This document shows, one piece after another, positions 7,970 through 15,394 of a stretch of 64,000 nt of DNA. The notes below the pieces were generated by a model. It saw nothing but the letters and a program-made list of their open reading frames with translations, was not told where the DNA came from and ran no database searches. This stretch comes from Arthrobacter sp. Marseille-P9274 (lineage in GTDB: Bacteria; Actinomycetota; Actinomycetes; Actinomycetales; Micrococcaceae). Location: positions 656,033 to 720,032 of the forward strand of contig NZ_CAMPOV010000001.1 in the NCBI RefSeq assembly GCF_946892675.1. Reading direction: 5' to 3'. Made by a program: the position numbers and the translations under genes. The stretch's first letter is position 1, and every line of letters starts with the position of its first letter.

Positions 7970-9466
7970 TCAGAGTCCGCGGCGGCGGAGGGCGAGCCAG
8001 AGGTGGGCGGCGGTGTCCGGATCATCAAGGCTGACGCCGAGCAGCCTTTGCGCAACGGCGATCCGATGGCGGAGCGAGTTCCGGTGGATCGCGAGATCGC
8101 GCGCTGTGTCCTCCCAATGCCCGCGGCGGCGTAGGTAGGCGGCGACGGCGCCAAGCAGGTCCGCGCGCTGGTAGCCGGCGAGCGCGTCCGCCCACCGTTC
8201 CGCGCGGGAATCCTCATCCCCCGAGGTCCCGACCAGCCGGCCCGCCGGTGCCTGCAGGGCGGCGCGCCGCAGAACGGCGGCCTGGGAGGCAGCGTCGGCC
8301 AGCGGCACGGGCTCGGTCCAGGCCGCACCGGTGCGCGGCCGCTCGGCGGCATCGGACGGGCTCGACTGCTCCCCGCCCGCTGCGTCGGGCCCGCCCTCCC
8401 AAGGCAGCAGTCCGCCGTCGTACTCTTCCGGCTCGGGTGCGGCAATCGGCACCAAGTCGGTCGTGTCCAGCAGGAAGAAGCCGAGCCCGTCCTCGGCGAA
8501 GCGCAGCCGGCTCACGGCCAGGGCCGCGCCCGGCCCCGGGGCACCGTCTTCCGCCGGCAGCCCGGCAACGGTGGCGGCCAGGGCCCGCAGGTCACCGTTT
8601 TCCGTCCGCGCCGCGAGCATGCGCACCCGCTCCGGCAGCGGGCCCAGCCCGACGTCGGCCGCCAGCAGCCGGGCCGCCTCGACGTGCCCGCGGACAATCA
8701 GCTTGGCCACTGCGGACCCCAGCACCGCCGACGTGCCGGTCAGCTCCTCGTGCTGCTGGGCCTTGAGGGCGAGCAGCACGCAGACCGTCATGATGATCTG
8801 CCGGTCCGCCTTGGCCAGGGTGCGCCCAGAGCCGATGGCGAGAAAGCCCTCGATCCGGCGGCCGACCAGGATGGGGTACTCCACCACCGGGCTGCCGTGC
8901 AGCCAGAACGTCGCCGCCGAGTGCGCGCCCGCCCGGTTCAGCCGGGCCGTCTCCTCGCGCAGGTGCGGCAGCAGCGCCGCGGATCCCGTCGGCCAGATCG
9001 TCTCGGCTCCCCCGTCGGCCGGCAAATAAGCGGCCCAGCCGCCGAGCGCCTGCGCCAGCCCCTGCACCACCGACGGCAGTGCATCGGGCCGCATCGCCGC
9101 GCGGGCCAGCGCGGTCTGCGTACCCAGTCCGGCAATCAGGTCCGCCTGCCCGCTGCGCCCGGCCAGGTCCCAGAACGCGCGCGAAACATCGAGGAACGGC
9201 ACGCCGTCCGGCACCACCATGAGCTCCAGCCGCTCCCCGGCGCAGGCCTCGATGAGCGCCGGCGGAACGCTGTCCAGCCCCTCGCCGAGCCCCAGCCCGA
9301 GCGCGGCGACGCCCCTGGCCGCCAACCGGCGGACGTACTCGGATGCCGTAGCCGCCGTTCCGCCGAGGGGAATGCCGGTGGTCAGCAGGAGCTCGCCGCC
9401 CTCCAGATAGGCGGTGGGGTCCTCCAGCTCGGACACATGCACGCCGCTGAGCTGGACGCCGGGCAC
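7970..9466 (-). CDS. PucR-family transcriptional regulator (start region frameshifted)
   Basis: 498 residues from GTG 9466. An N-terminal PucR (purine-catabolism regulator-like) domain begins abruptly at PGVQLSGVHVSELEDPTAYLEG and lacks its first ~22 residues. A GGDEF-like middle and a C-terminal HTH_30 domain (GHWEDTARDLAIHRNSLRHRIA) complete the family layout. The missing start is present one frame over, from ATG 9530 (MVSLAQLSANSAF), and joins in register if one T is removed from the TTT at about 9493-9495. The gene is therefore either frameshifted or misread there. PucR proteins control aminotransferase and amine catabolic genes in actinobacteria. It lies divergent to the aminotransferase operon and convergent with the CoA-transferase, so it is the likely local regulator. 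Confidence 0.88.
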   Translation of the reverse strand: MPGVQLSGVHVSELEDPTAYLEGGELLLTTGIPLGGTAATASEYVRRLAARGVAALGLGLGEGLDSVPPALIEACAGERLELMVVPDGVPFLDVSRAFWDLAGRSGQADLIAGLGTQTALARAAMRPDALPSVVQGLAQALGGWAAYLPADGGAETIWPTGSAALLPHLREETARLNRAGAHSAATFWLHGSPVVEYPILVGRRIEGFLAIGSGRTLAKADRQIIMTVCVLLALKAQQHEELTGTSAVLGSAVAKLIVRGHVEAARLLAADVGLGPLPERVRMLAARTENGDLRALAATVAGLPAEDGAPGPGAALAVSRLRFAEDGLGFFLLDTTDLVPIAAPEPEEYDGGLLPWEGGPDAAGGEQSSPSDAAERPRTGAAWTEPVPLADAASQAAVLRRAALQAPAGRLVGTSGDEDSRAERWADALAGYQRADLLGAVAAYLRRRGHWEDTARDLAIHRNSLRHRIAVAQRLLGVSLDDPDTAAHLWLALRRRGL

Positions 9467-9611
9467 CGTGCCGGGAACGGCGCGGTGCGGGAAAGGCCGA
9501 GTTCGCGCTGAGCTGGGCGAGCGAAACCATGGTCCGATTATCCAACGCGGCGGGTATCCGTGGACAGAGCGTCCAATGACCGGACGGTTGCGCCGCCGCT
9601 AGCGTGGTCCC

Positions 9612-11057
9612 ATGACCGCACAGACCTCAGGCCCCGCCCGCTCCCCAGTCCCGCCATCTGGCCACCGCCATCCCCGGCCCCGCTCCAAGGCGCATCACGC
9701 CGAGCGGCAGGCGCACGTGACCGACGGCTTCGGCGTCGCCCTGCCGGTCTTCGTCGAGCGCGCAGACGGCGGCATCCTGGCGGACGTGGACGGCAACCGG
9801 CTGATCGATTTCGCCTCCGGCATCGCGGTCACCAGCATCGGCGCCAGCCACCGGCGGGTCCGCGAGCGCGTGGCCGCACAGCTGGAGCGCTTCACGCACA
9901 CCTGCTTCATGGTCACGGAGTACGAGTCCTTCACCCAGGTCGCCCAGTGGCTCAACGAGCACACGCCCGGCGACTTCGAGAAGCGCACGGCGCTGTTCTC
10001 CACCGGCGCCGAGGCCGTCGAGAACGCGGTCAAGATCGCCCGCTCCGCCACCGGCCGGCCCAAGGTCCTGGTCTTCGACGAGGCCTACCATGGCCGCTCG
10101 CTGCTGACCATGGCCATGACGGCCAAGGAGAATCCGTACCGGCTGAACTTCGGCCCCTTCCCCGCCGAGATCGTGCGCGCGGCGTCGGCCAACCCGCTGC
10201 GTCCCGGCGCCAGCGCCGTTGCCTCCGCGGCAGGAACCAACGACGACGGCGGCCCCGCGTCGGGTGCCGACGTCACCACCGCGGCCCTCGCCTCGGTCGA
10301 GGCAACGCTCGCCGAGCACGGGGCCGACACCTTCGCCGCAATGGTCATCGAGCCGATCCAGGGTGAAGGCGGCTTCGTGGTGCCGGCGCCCGGCTTCCTC
10401 AAGGGACTGCGCGAAATCGCGGACCGGCACGGCATCGTCCTGGTGATCGACGAGATCCAGGCCGGCATGGGCCGCACCGGCGCCCTGTTCGCCAGCGAGC
10501 ACGAGGGCATCGCCGGCGACATGACGCTCAGCGCCAAGGCACTGGCTGGCGGCCTGCCTCTCAGCGCCGTCACCGGGCGGGCCGACCTGATGAATGCCGT
10601 CCATGCCGGCGGCCTCGGCGGCACCTACGCCGGCAACCCGCTCGCCTGCGAGGCGGCGCTGGCCGTGTTCGAGGCGTTCGAGGACGGCAGCCTGCTGGCC
10701 AATGCCCGCGCCATCGAAGCCGCCGCCCGCGAAGTGTTGGAACCGCTCGTGGCTGGCACGGACATCGTCGCCGACTTCCGCGGCCGCGGCGCCATGCTCG
10801 CCCTCGAGTTCGCGGACCAGGACACGCTCGCCCCGCGCGCGGACCTGGCCAAGGAAATCTCCGCGCGCTGCCACGCCCAGGGTGTCCTCACCCTGACCTG
10901 CGGCACCCACGGCAACGTCATCCGGCTGCTGCCGCCGCTGGTCATCGGGGACGGACTGCTCCGCGACGGGCTGGCGGTGCTGCGCCAGGCGATCCTGGAC
11001 GTGGCCGCGGAGGCCGGCGCACGCACCGACGAAGCCGCCGCTCCCGCCCTCGCCTGA
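9612..11057 (+). CDS. gabT: Class III omega-aminotransferase (GABA/5-aminovalerate type)
   Basis: 481 residues. It is a PLP-dependent class III aminotransferase: FSTGAEAVENAVKIARSATGR binds the cofactor phosphate, VIDEIQAGMGRTG holds the Asp that contacts the pyridine nitrogen, and LSAKALAGGLPLSAVTGR supplies the Schiff-base lysine. GGTYAGNPLACEAALAV closes the site as in GabT. A 40-residue proline/histidine-rich head precedes the conserved part, so translation may really begin later. It heads the glutaryl-CoA dehydrogenase/ALDH/HAD operon. With those neighbours it probably converts 5-aminovalerate plus 2-oxoglutarate to glutarate semialdehyde; GABA is the alternative substrate. Confidence 0.9.
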   Translation: MTAQTSGPARSPVPPSGHRHPRPRSKAHHAERQAHVTDGFGVALPVFVERADGGILADVDGNRLIDFASGIAVTSIGASHRRVRERVAAQLERFTHTCFMVTEYESFTQVAQWLNEHTPGDFEKRTALFSTGAEAVENAVKIARSATGRPKVLVFDEAYHGRSLLTMAMTAKENPYRLNFGPFPAEIVRAASANPLRPGASAVASAAGTNDDGGPASGADVTTAALASVEATLAEHGADTFAAMVIEPIQGEGGFVVPAPGFLKGLREIADRHGIVLVIDEIQAGMGRTGALFASEHEGIAGDMTLSAKALAGGLPLSAVTGRADLMNAVHAGGLGGTYAGNPLACEAALAVFEAFEDGSLLANARAIEAAAREVLEPLVAGTDIVADFRGRGAMLALEFADQDTLAPRADLAKEISARCHAQGVLTLTCGTHGNVIRLLPPLVIGDGLLRDGLAVLRQAILDVAAEAGARTDEAAAPALA

Positions 11058-11141
11058 CCGCCGCCGTCGTCAGCCACCCGGCCAGCCGCCGTCGCTAGCC
11101 CTTCCACCCAGCCGCCGCACCTCCCTACAGAAAGCATCACG

Positions 11142-12302
11142 ATGTCCCTCGACTACGACCTGATCAGCTTCGAATCCCTCCTGACCGAGGAGGAGCGGCT
11201 GCTGCAGAAGAACGTGCGCTCCTTCGTCGACTCCGCCATCAAGCCGAACATCGCCGGCTGGTACGAGGACGCCGTCTTCCCGCTGGAGATCGTGCCGGAG
11301 ATGGCCAAGCTGGGCCTGCTCGGCATGCACCTGAAGGGCTACGGCTGCGCCGGCCGCTCCGCCGTCGAGTACGGCCTGGCCGGCGCCGAGCTCGAGGCCG
11401 GCGACTCCGGCCTGCGCACCTTCGTCTCCGTGCAGGGCTCGCTGGCGATGAGCGCCATCTACAAGCACGGCTCCGAGGAGCAGAAGAAGGAGTGGCTGCC
11501 ACAGATGGCCGCCGGCGAGGCGATCGGCTGCTTCGGCCTGACAGAGCCCACCGCCGGCTCCGACCCGGCCGGCATGAAGACCTTCGCCCGCCGCGATGGG
11601 GACGACTGGGTGATCAACGGCGCCAAGCGCTGGATCGGCCTCGCCTCGGTGGCAAAGGTCGCCGTGATCTGGGCACAGACCGACGACGGCGTCCGCGGCT
11701 TCGTGGTGCCAACCGACACCGCCGGGTTCACGGCCACCCCGATCGAGCCCAAGCTGTCCATGCGCGCCTCGATCCAGTGCGACATCGAACTGACCGACGT
11801 GCGGCTGCCCGCCGACGCCCTGCTGCCCAACGCCAAGGGGCTGCGCGGCCCGTTCGAGTGCCTGAACGAGGCCCGCTACGGCATCATCTGGGGCTCGATG
11901 GGCGCGGCCCGCGACGCCTGGCAGGTCGCCGTCGACTACTCCAAGGAGCGCCTGCAGTTCGACAAGCCGCTGGCCGGCTACCAGCTCACGCAGGAAAAGC
12001 TGGTCAACATGGCGCTGGAAATCAACAAGGGCTTCCTGCTCGCGCTGCACCTCGGCCGGCTCAAGGACGCCGGCCAGCTGCAGCCGCACCAGATCTCCGT
12101 GGGCAAGCTGAACAACTGCCGCGAGGCCATCGAGATCGCCCGCGAATGCCGCAGCATCCTCGGCGGAAACGGCATCACGCTCGACTACTCGCCGCTGCGC
12201 CACGCCAACAACCTCGAATCCGTCCGCACCTACGAAGGCACCGACGAAGTCCACACCCTGGTCCTCGGCAACAAAATCACGGGCATCCCCGCCTTCCGGT
12301 AG
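11142..12302 (+). CDS. gcdH: Glutaryl-CoA dehydrogenase
   Basis: 386 residues, the usual size. It matches the glutaryl-CoA dehydrogenase branch of the acyl-CoA dehydrogenases rather than a generic member: KGYGCAGRSAVEYGLAGAELE, IGCFGLTEPTAGSDPAGM, GPFECLNEARYGIIWG, and the C-terminal SILGGNGITLDYSPLRHANNLE followed by TYEGTDEVHTLVLG. The catalytic base is Glu near 365 in TYEGT. The enzyme oxidises and decarboxylates glutaryl-CoA to crotonyl-CoA with FAD. It is preceded by an 84-bp spacer containing CCGCCGTCG repeats and followed by a 16-bp tandem duplication that spans its stop codon. Confidence 0.93.
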   Translation: MSLDYDLISFESLLTEEERLLQKNVRSFVDSAIKPNIAGWYEDAVFPLEIVPEMAKLGLLGMHLKGYGCAGRSAVEYGLAGAELEAGDSGLRTFVSVQGSLAMSAIYKHGSEEQKKEWLPQMAAGEAIGCFGLTEPTAGSDPAGMKTFARRDGDDWVINGAKRWIGLASVAKVAVIWAQTDDGVRGFVVPTDTAGFTATPIEPKLSMRASIQCDIELTDVRLPADALLPNAKGLRGPFECLNEARYGIIWGSMGAARDAWQVAVDYSKERLQFDKPLAGYQLTQEKLVNMALEINKGFLLALHLGRLKDAGQLQPHQISVGKLNNCREAIEIARECRSILGGNGITLDYSPLRHANNLESVRTYEGTDEVHTLVLGNKITGIPAFR

Positions 12303-12322
12303 CCGGGCCTTCCGGTAGCCGG
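12291..12322. repeat. Perfect 16-bp tandem duplication across gcdH stop codon
   Basis: GCCTTCCGGTAGCCGG occurs at 12291-12306 and again at 12307-12322. The first copy contains the last two codons and TAG stop of glutaryl-CoA dehydrogenase, and the second repeats them in the spacer. Confidence 0.95.
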
Positions 12323-12329
12323 GCCGCGT

Positions 12330-12361
12330 CCGGCCGCGGGATGAGTCAGCTCCGCGGCCGG
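12330..12361. terminator. GC-rich hairpin between gcdH and ALDH (possible attenuator)
   Basis: CCGGCCGCGG (12330-12339) pairs with CCGCGGCCGG (12352-12361) over a 12-nt loop. No U-run follows, so it may be a transcript-stability element or partial attenuator rather than a full terminator. The remainder of the 156-bp gap before the ALDH shows nothing else. Confidence 0.45.
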
Positions 12362-12458
12362 GCCCGGGCTTCGGCCCATCCTGGTCTCTTGCCTGTCCGC
12401 CCTTGCCCGTCCTGCCCCTCCACCTTTCCTCCCCTCTTGTTACGTCCAAGGAGCGCGC

Positions 12459-13934
12459 ATGAACTCCCCCACGCCCGTACAGCTGCAGCACTACATCGAC
12501 GGCGCCTGGCTCGAGGGCGACGGTTCCCCGATCGCCAGCACCAACCCGGCCCGCCCGGAGGAGACCGTAGCGCGGGGGCGGCAGGCCGGCGCCGCCGAGG
12601 TGGACCGGGCCGCAGCCGCAGCCGCCGCCGCCAAGCGGGAGTGGGCGCGCACCCCGGCGCACGAGCGCGGCGCGGTGCTGCTGCGCGCGGCCGCCGAGCT
12701 GGAGCGGAACGCCGACGCCTGGGGGCTGGAGCTGGCCCGAGAGGAAGGCAAGACCGTCGCCGAGGGCCGCGGCGAGGTGCTGCGCGCGGCCCAGATCTTC
12801 CGGTACTACGGCAACGACGGCGACCGCACGGCCGGCGAAATCTTCGCGTCCCCGCGGCGCGGCGAGAAGATCCTCGTCACCCGCAAGCCGCTCGGCGTGA
12901 TCGGCGTGGTCACCCCGTTCAACTTCCCGATTGCCATTCCGGCGTGGAAGATCGCCCCGGCGCTGGCCTACGGCAACACGGTGGTCTGGAAACCGGCCAG
13001 CACCGTGCCGCTGCTGGCCGTGCGCTTGGCCCAGGCGCTCGACGCCGCCGGGCTGCCGGCCGGTGTGCTGAACCTGCTGATCGGCCCCGGTTCCATGGGC
13101 AACGCCGTCGTCGAACACCCCGCGCTGGACGGGCTGACCTTCACCGGCTCCACCGGCGTAGGGCGTCGGCTCGCCGCCGCGGCCGCCGGCCGGGGCATCC
13201 CGGTGCAGGCCGAAATGGGCGGCAAGAACGCGGCCGTCGTGCTCGCCGACGCCGACCTGGAACTGGCCGCCGAACAGGTCATGCTCGGCGCCTTCCGCTC
13301 CACCGGGCAGAAGTGCACCGCCACCTCGCGGCTGATCGTGGCCGAAGCCATCGCGGACGAATTCCTTGCGACGCTGTCCGAACGCGTCTCTTCCCTATCG
13401 GTCGGGGACCCGACCGATCCATCGGTGGCCATGGGGCCCGTGGTCAATGACGCCGCACGCAAGTCCATCCTGGACGGGATCGGCACCGCGCTTGCCCAGG
13501 GCGCGGAGCTGATTGCCGGAGGCAAAGCGTACGACGACGGTGTGCTCGCCTCAGGCTATTTCGTCCCTCCGACAATTTTGGAGCTGCCGGCCGACCGCGA
13601 GCTGGACGTCTGGCGCGAAGAGCTCTTCGGCCCGGTCCTCGCCGTCCGGCGCGCAGCCAGCACCGAGCAGGCCTTCGAGCTCGCCAACGACAGCGAGTTC
13701 GGCCTCTCCGCCGCCCTGTTCACCCAGGACGTCACCCGCGCCCTGGATGCCATCGACGACCTGGACGTCGGCATCCTCCATGTGAACTCCGAATCCGCCG
13801 GAGCCGACCCGCACGTCCCGTTCGGCGGCGCGAAGAAGTCCGGCTACGGCCCCAAGGAACAGGGCGCCGCGGCCAAGGACTTCTTCACCCACACCACCAC
13901 CGTCTACCTCCGAGGCGGAGCGGCCGGCGTATAG
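12459..13934 (+). CDS. Aldehyde dehydrogenase (probable glutarate/succinate semialdehyde oxidation)
   Basis: 491 residues, an NAD(P)-dependent ALDH with all key parts: VTPFNFPIAIPAWKIAPALAYGNTVVWKPA (cofactor and oxyanion Asn), TFTGSTGVGRRLA (Rossmann), QAEMGGKNAAVVL (general base Glu252) and STGQKCTATSR (nucleophile Cys286). It resembles 2,5-dioxovalerate and succinate/glutarate semialdehyde dehydrogenases. AAGGAGCG precedes the ATG. Its position between glutaryl-CoA dehydrogenase and 3-hydroxyacyl-CoA dehydrogenase, in the aminotransferase operon, points to oxidation of the semialdehyde made by the aminotransferase. Chain length (C4 or C5) is inferred from the neighbours. Confidence 0.9.
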   Translation: MNSPTPVQLQHYIDGAWLEGDGSPIASTNPARPEETVARGRQAGAAEVDRAAAAAAAAKREWARTPAHERGAVLLRAAAELERNADAWGLELAREEGKTVAEGRGEVLRAAQIFRYYGNDGDRTAGEIFASPRRGEKILVTRKPLGVIGVVTPFNFPIAIPAWKIAPALAYGNTVVWKPASTVPLLAVRLAQALDAAGLPAGVLNLLIGPGSMGNAVVEHPALDGLTFTGSTGVGRRLAAAAAGRGIPVQAEMGGKNAAVVLADADLELAAEQVMLGAFRSTGQKCTATSRLIVAEAIADEFLATLSERVSSLSVGDPTDPSVAMGPVVNDAARKSILDGIGTALAQGAELIAGGKAYDDGVLASGYFVPPTILELPADRELDVWREELFGPVLAVRRAASTEQAFELANDSEFGLSAALFTQDVTRALDAIDDLDVGILHVNSESAGADPHVPFGGAKKSGYGPKEQGAAAKDFFTHTTTVYLRGGAAGV

Positions 13935-13967
13935 CCCGGACTCCGAGGGGCCCGGCGCATGACCCGA

Positions 13968-14019
13968 CCACCCGCCGTCGTCCGCCACCCGCTCCCCAGG
14001 CCACCCGCCGTCGTCCGCC
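13968..14019. repeat. 19-bp direct repeat with 33-bp period in spacer
   Basis: CCACCCGCCGTCGTCCGCC is found at 13968-13986 and 14001-14019, in the 109-bp gap between the ALDH and 3-hydroxyacyl-CoA dehydrogenase genes. Related CCGCCGTCG(T/C) blocks occur in the earlier spacer of the same operon (about 11060 and 11085). Confidence 0.9.
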
Positions 14020-14043
14020 TCCCGCGCCTACCCGAAGGAAACC

Positions 14044-14922
14044 ATGAGCTTCCCCAGCATCGAGAACATCAAGCACATCCTCGTCATCGGCTCCGGCGCC
14101 ATGGGCTCGCAGATCGGCATGGTCGCGGCCCTCGCCGGCTACCGCGTGAGCGTCCAGGACATCGCTGAGGACATGCTCGCGCAGGCGAAAGAGCAGCTGA
14201 CCGCGCGGATGCAGGCCAACGTCGCCAAGGGCAGGACGGACGCCGAGGACGCGGAGGTGGCGCTGGGCCGGCTCACGTTCACCACGGATCTGGCGGCTGC
14301 CGCGGCGGACGCCGACTTCGTGATCGAGGCGGCCACCGAGCGGCTGGACGTCAAGCGGCAGATCTTCGAGCGGCTGGGGGAACTCGCGCCGGCCCACGCC
14401 GTCCTCGCCACCAACTCGTCCACCCTCGGCTCCTCCAAGGTCGCCGACGCCAGCGGGCGCCCGGAACAGGTCTGCAACATGCATTTCTTCAACCCGGCCC
14501 TGGTCATGAAGTGTGTAGAGGTAGTCCGGCACGGGCAGACATCGGACGCCACCGTCGAGGCCACCATGGAACTGGCCCGCCGGTTCGGGAAGGAGCCGGT
14601 CCTGATCAACCGCGAGATCCCGGGCTTCGTCGCCAACCGGCTGATGGGCGCCGTGCAGAAGGAAGCACTCGCCCTCCACAGCGCGGGCATCGCGAGCGTC
14701 GGGGACATCGACACGACCGCCAAGGCGGCGCTCGGCCACCCGATGGGGCCGTTCGAACTGATGGACATGGTGGGCCTGGACGTCATCGCGTTCATCGCCG
14801 AGGCGACGCACGCGGAGACCGGGAACGACGACGACCTTCCGCACCCGGCCATCGCCCGCCTGGTCGCGGAGGGCAAGCTCGGGCGCAAGTCCGGTCAGGG
14901 CTGGTACACCTACGGCAAGTAG
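14044..14922 (+). CDS. 3-hydroxyacyl-CoA dehydrogenase (3-hydroxybutyryl-CoA type)
   Basis: 292 residues, the short stand-alone form. The NAD fold is HILVIGSGAMGSQIGMVAAL, followed by DFVIEAATERLDVKRQIF; the catalytic His sits in CNMHFFNPALVMKCVEVV, and GFVANRLMGAVQKEA plus GHPMGPFELMDMVGLDV form the C-terminal dimer domain. CGAAGGAAACC precedes the ATG. It would oxidise (S)-3-hydroxybutyryl-CoA to acetoacetyl-CoA. This is the step after hydration of the crotonyl-CoA produced by the glutaryl-CoA dehydrogenase in this operon. No enoyl-CoA hydratase is encoded nearby, so that activity must come from elsewhere in the genome. Confidence 0.92.
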   Translation: MSFPSIENIKHILVIGSGAMGSQIGMVAALAGYRVSVQDIAEDMLAQAKEQLTARMQANVAKGRTDAEDAEVALGRLTFTTDLAAAAADADFVIEAATERLDVKRQIFERLGELAPAHAVLATNSSTLGSSKVADASGRPEQVCNMHFFNPALVMKCVEVVRHGQTSDATVEATMELARRFGKEPVLINREIPGFVANRLMGAVQKEALALHSAGIASVGDIDTTAKAALGHPMGPFELMDMVGLDVIAFIAEATHAETGNDDDLPHPAIARLVAEGKLGRKSGQGWYTYGK

Positions 14923-14941
14923 CCCGGCGGCCCCGCCCGGC

Positions 14942-15283
14942 TCAGTCGATCGCGTCGGGGCCGCGTTCGCCCGTCCGGACCCGGACCACGTCGGTCAGCG
15001 GAACCGCCCAGATCTTCCCGTCGCCGATTTCCCCGGTGCGCGCCGCGGCCACGATGGCGCCGATGATCCCTTCGAGTTCCTCGTCGTGGGCCAGGATCTC
15101 GATCCGCACTTTGTCCACCGTGTTCGTTTGGATCCGCGCGCCGCGGTAGGTTTCAGTGTGGCCGCGCTGCCGTCCCATTCCCGACACGGAGGAGACGGTC
15201 ATGCCCCGCACGCCGAGATCCTGCAGGGCCTGCGTCACCGCCTCGGTCTTCGCGGGCTGGACAACGGCTGTTACGAGCTGCAT
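14942..15283 (-). CDS. PII nitrogen regulatory protein (GlnB/GlnK family)
   Basis: 113 residues from ATG 15283, chosen for the GGAAGGGGA ribosome site and the canonical MQLVTAVVQP start. The T-loop reads MGRQRGHTETYRGARIQTN with the Tyr that is modified in PII proteins, and the C-terminal part has GEIGDGKIWAVPLTDVVRVRTGE, a PII signature. It would sense 2-oxoglutarate and ATP/ADP and bind a partner enzyme or transporter. Usual partners amtB and glnD are not next to it. It ends 19 bp from the convergent 3-hydroxyacyl-CoA dehydrogenase and may tune the amine/glutamate metabolism encoded here. The final residues diverge from housekeeping GlnK. Confidence 0.9.
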   Translation of the reverse strand: MQLVTAVVQPAKTEAVTQALQDLGVRGMTVSSVSGMGRQRGHTETYRGARIQTNTVDKVRIEILAHDEELEGIIGAIVAAARTGEIGDGKIWAVPLTDVVRVRTGERGPDAID

Positions 15284-15360
15284 GGGATTCCCCTTCCTCG
15301 GCTGCGTCGCCCGCGGGCCGCCCATCGTTGACGACGGCCGTGGCGTACTTCACTCCTATG

Positions 15361-15392
15361 CTAGTCAGGGCGCCCAGGCTAGTCAGGGCGCC
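15361..15392. repeat. 14-bp direct repeat just past stop of LeuB-like gene
   Basis: CTAGTCAGGGCGCC occurs at 15361-15374 and 15379-15392 (18-bp period), immediately downstream of the TAG stop (15395-15397, minus strand) of the dehydrogenase gene. Confidence 0.9.
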
Positions 15393-15394
15393 GG

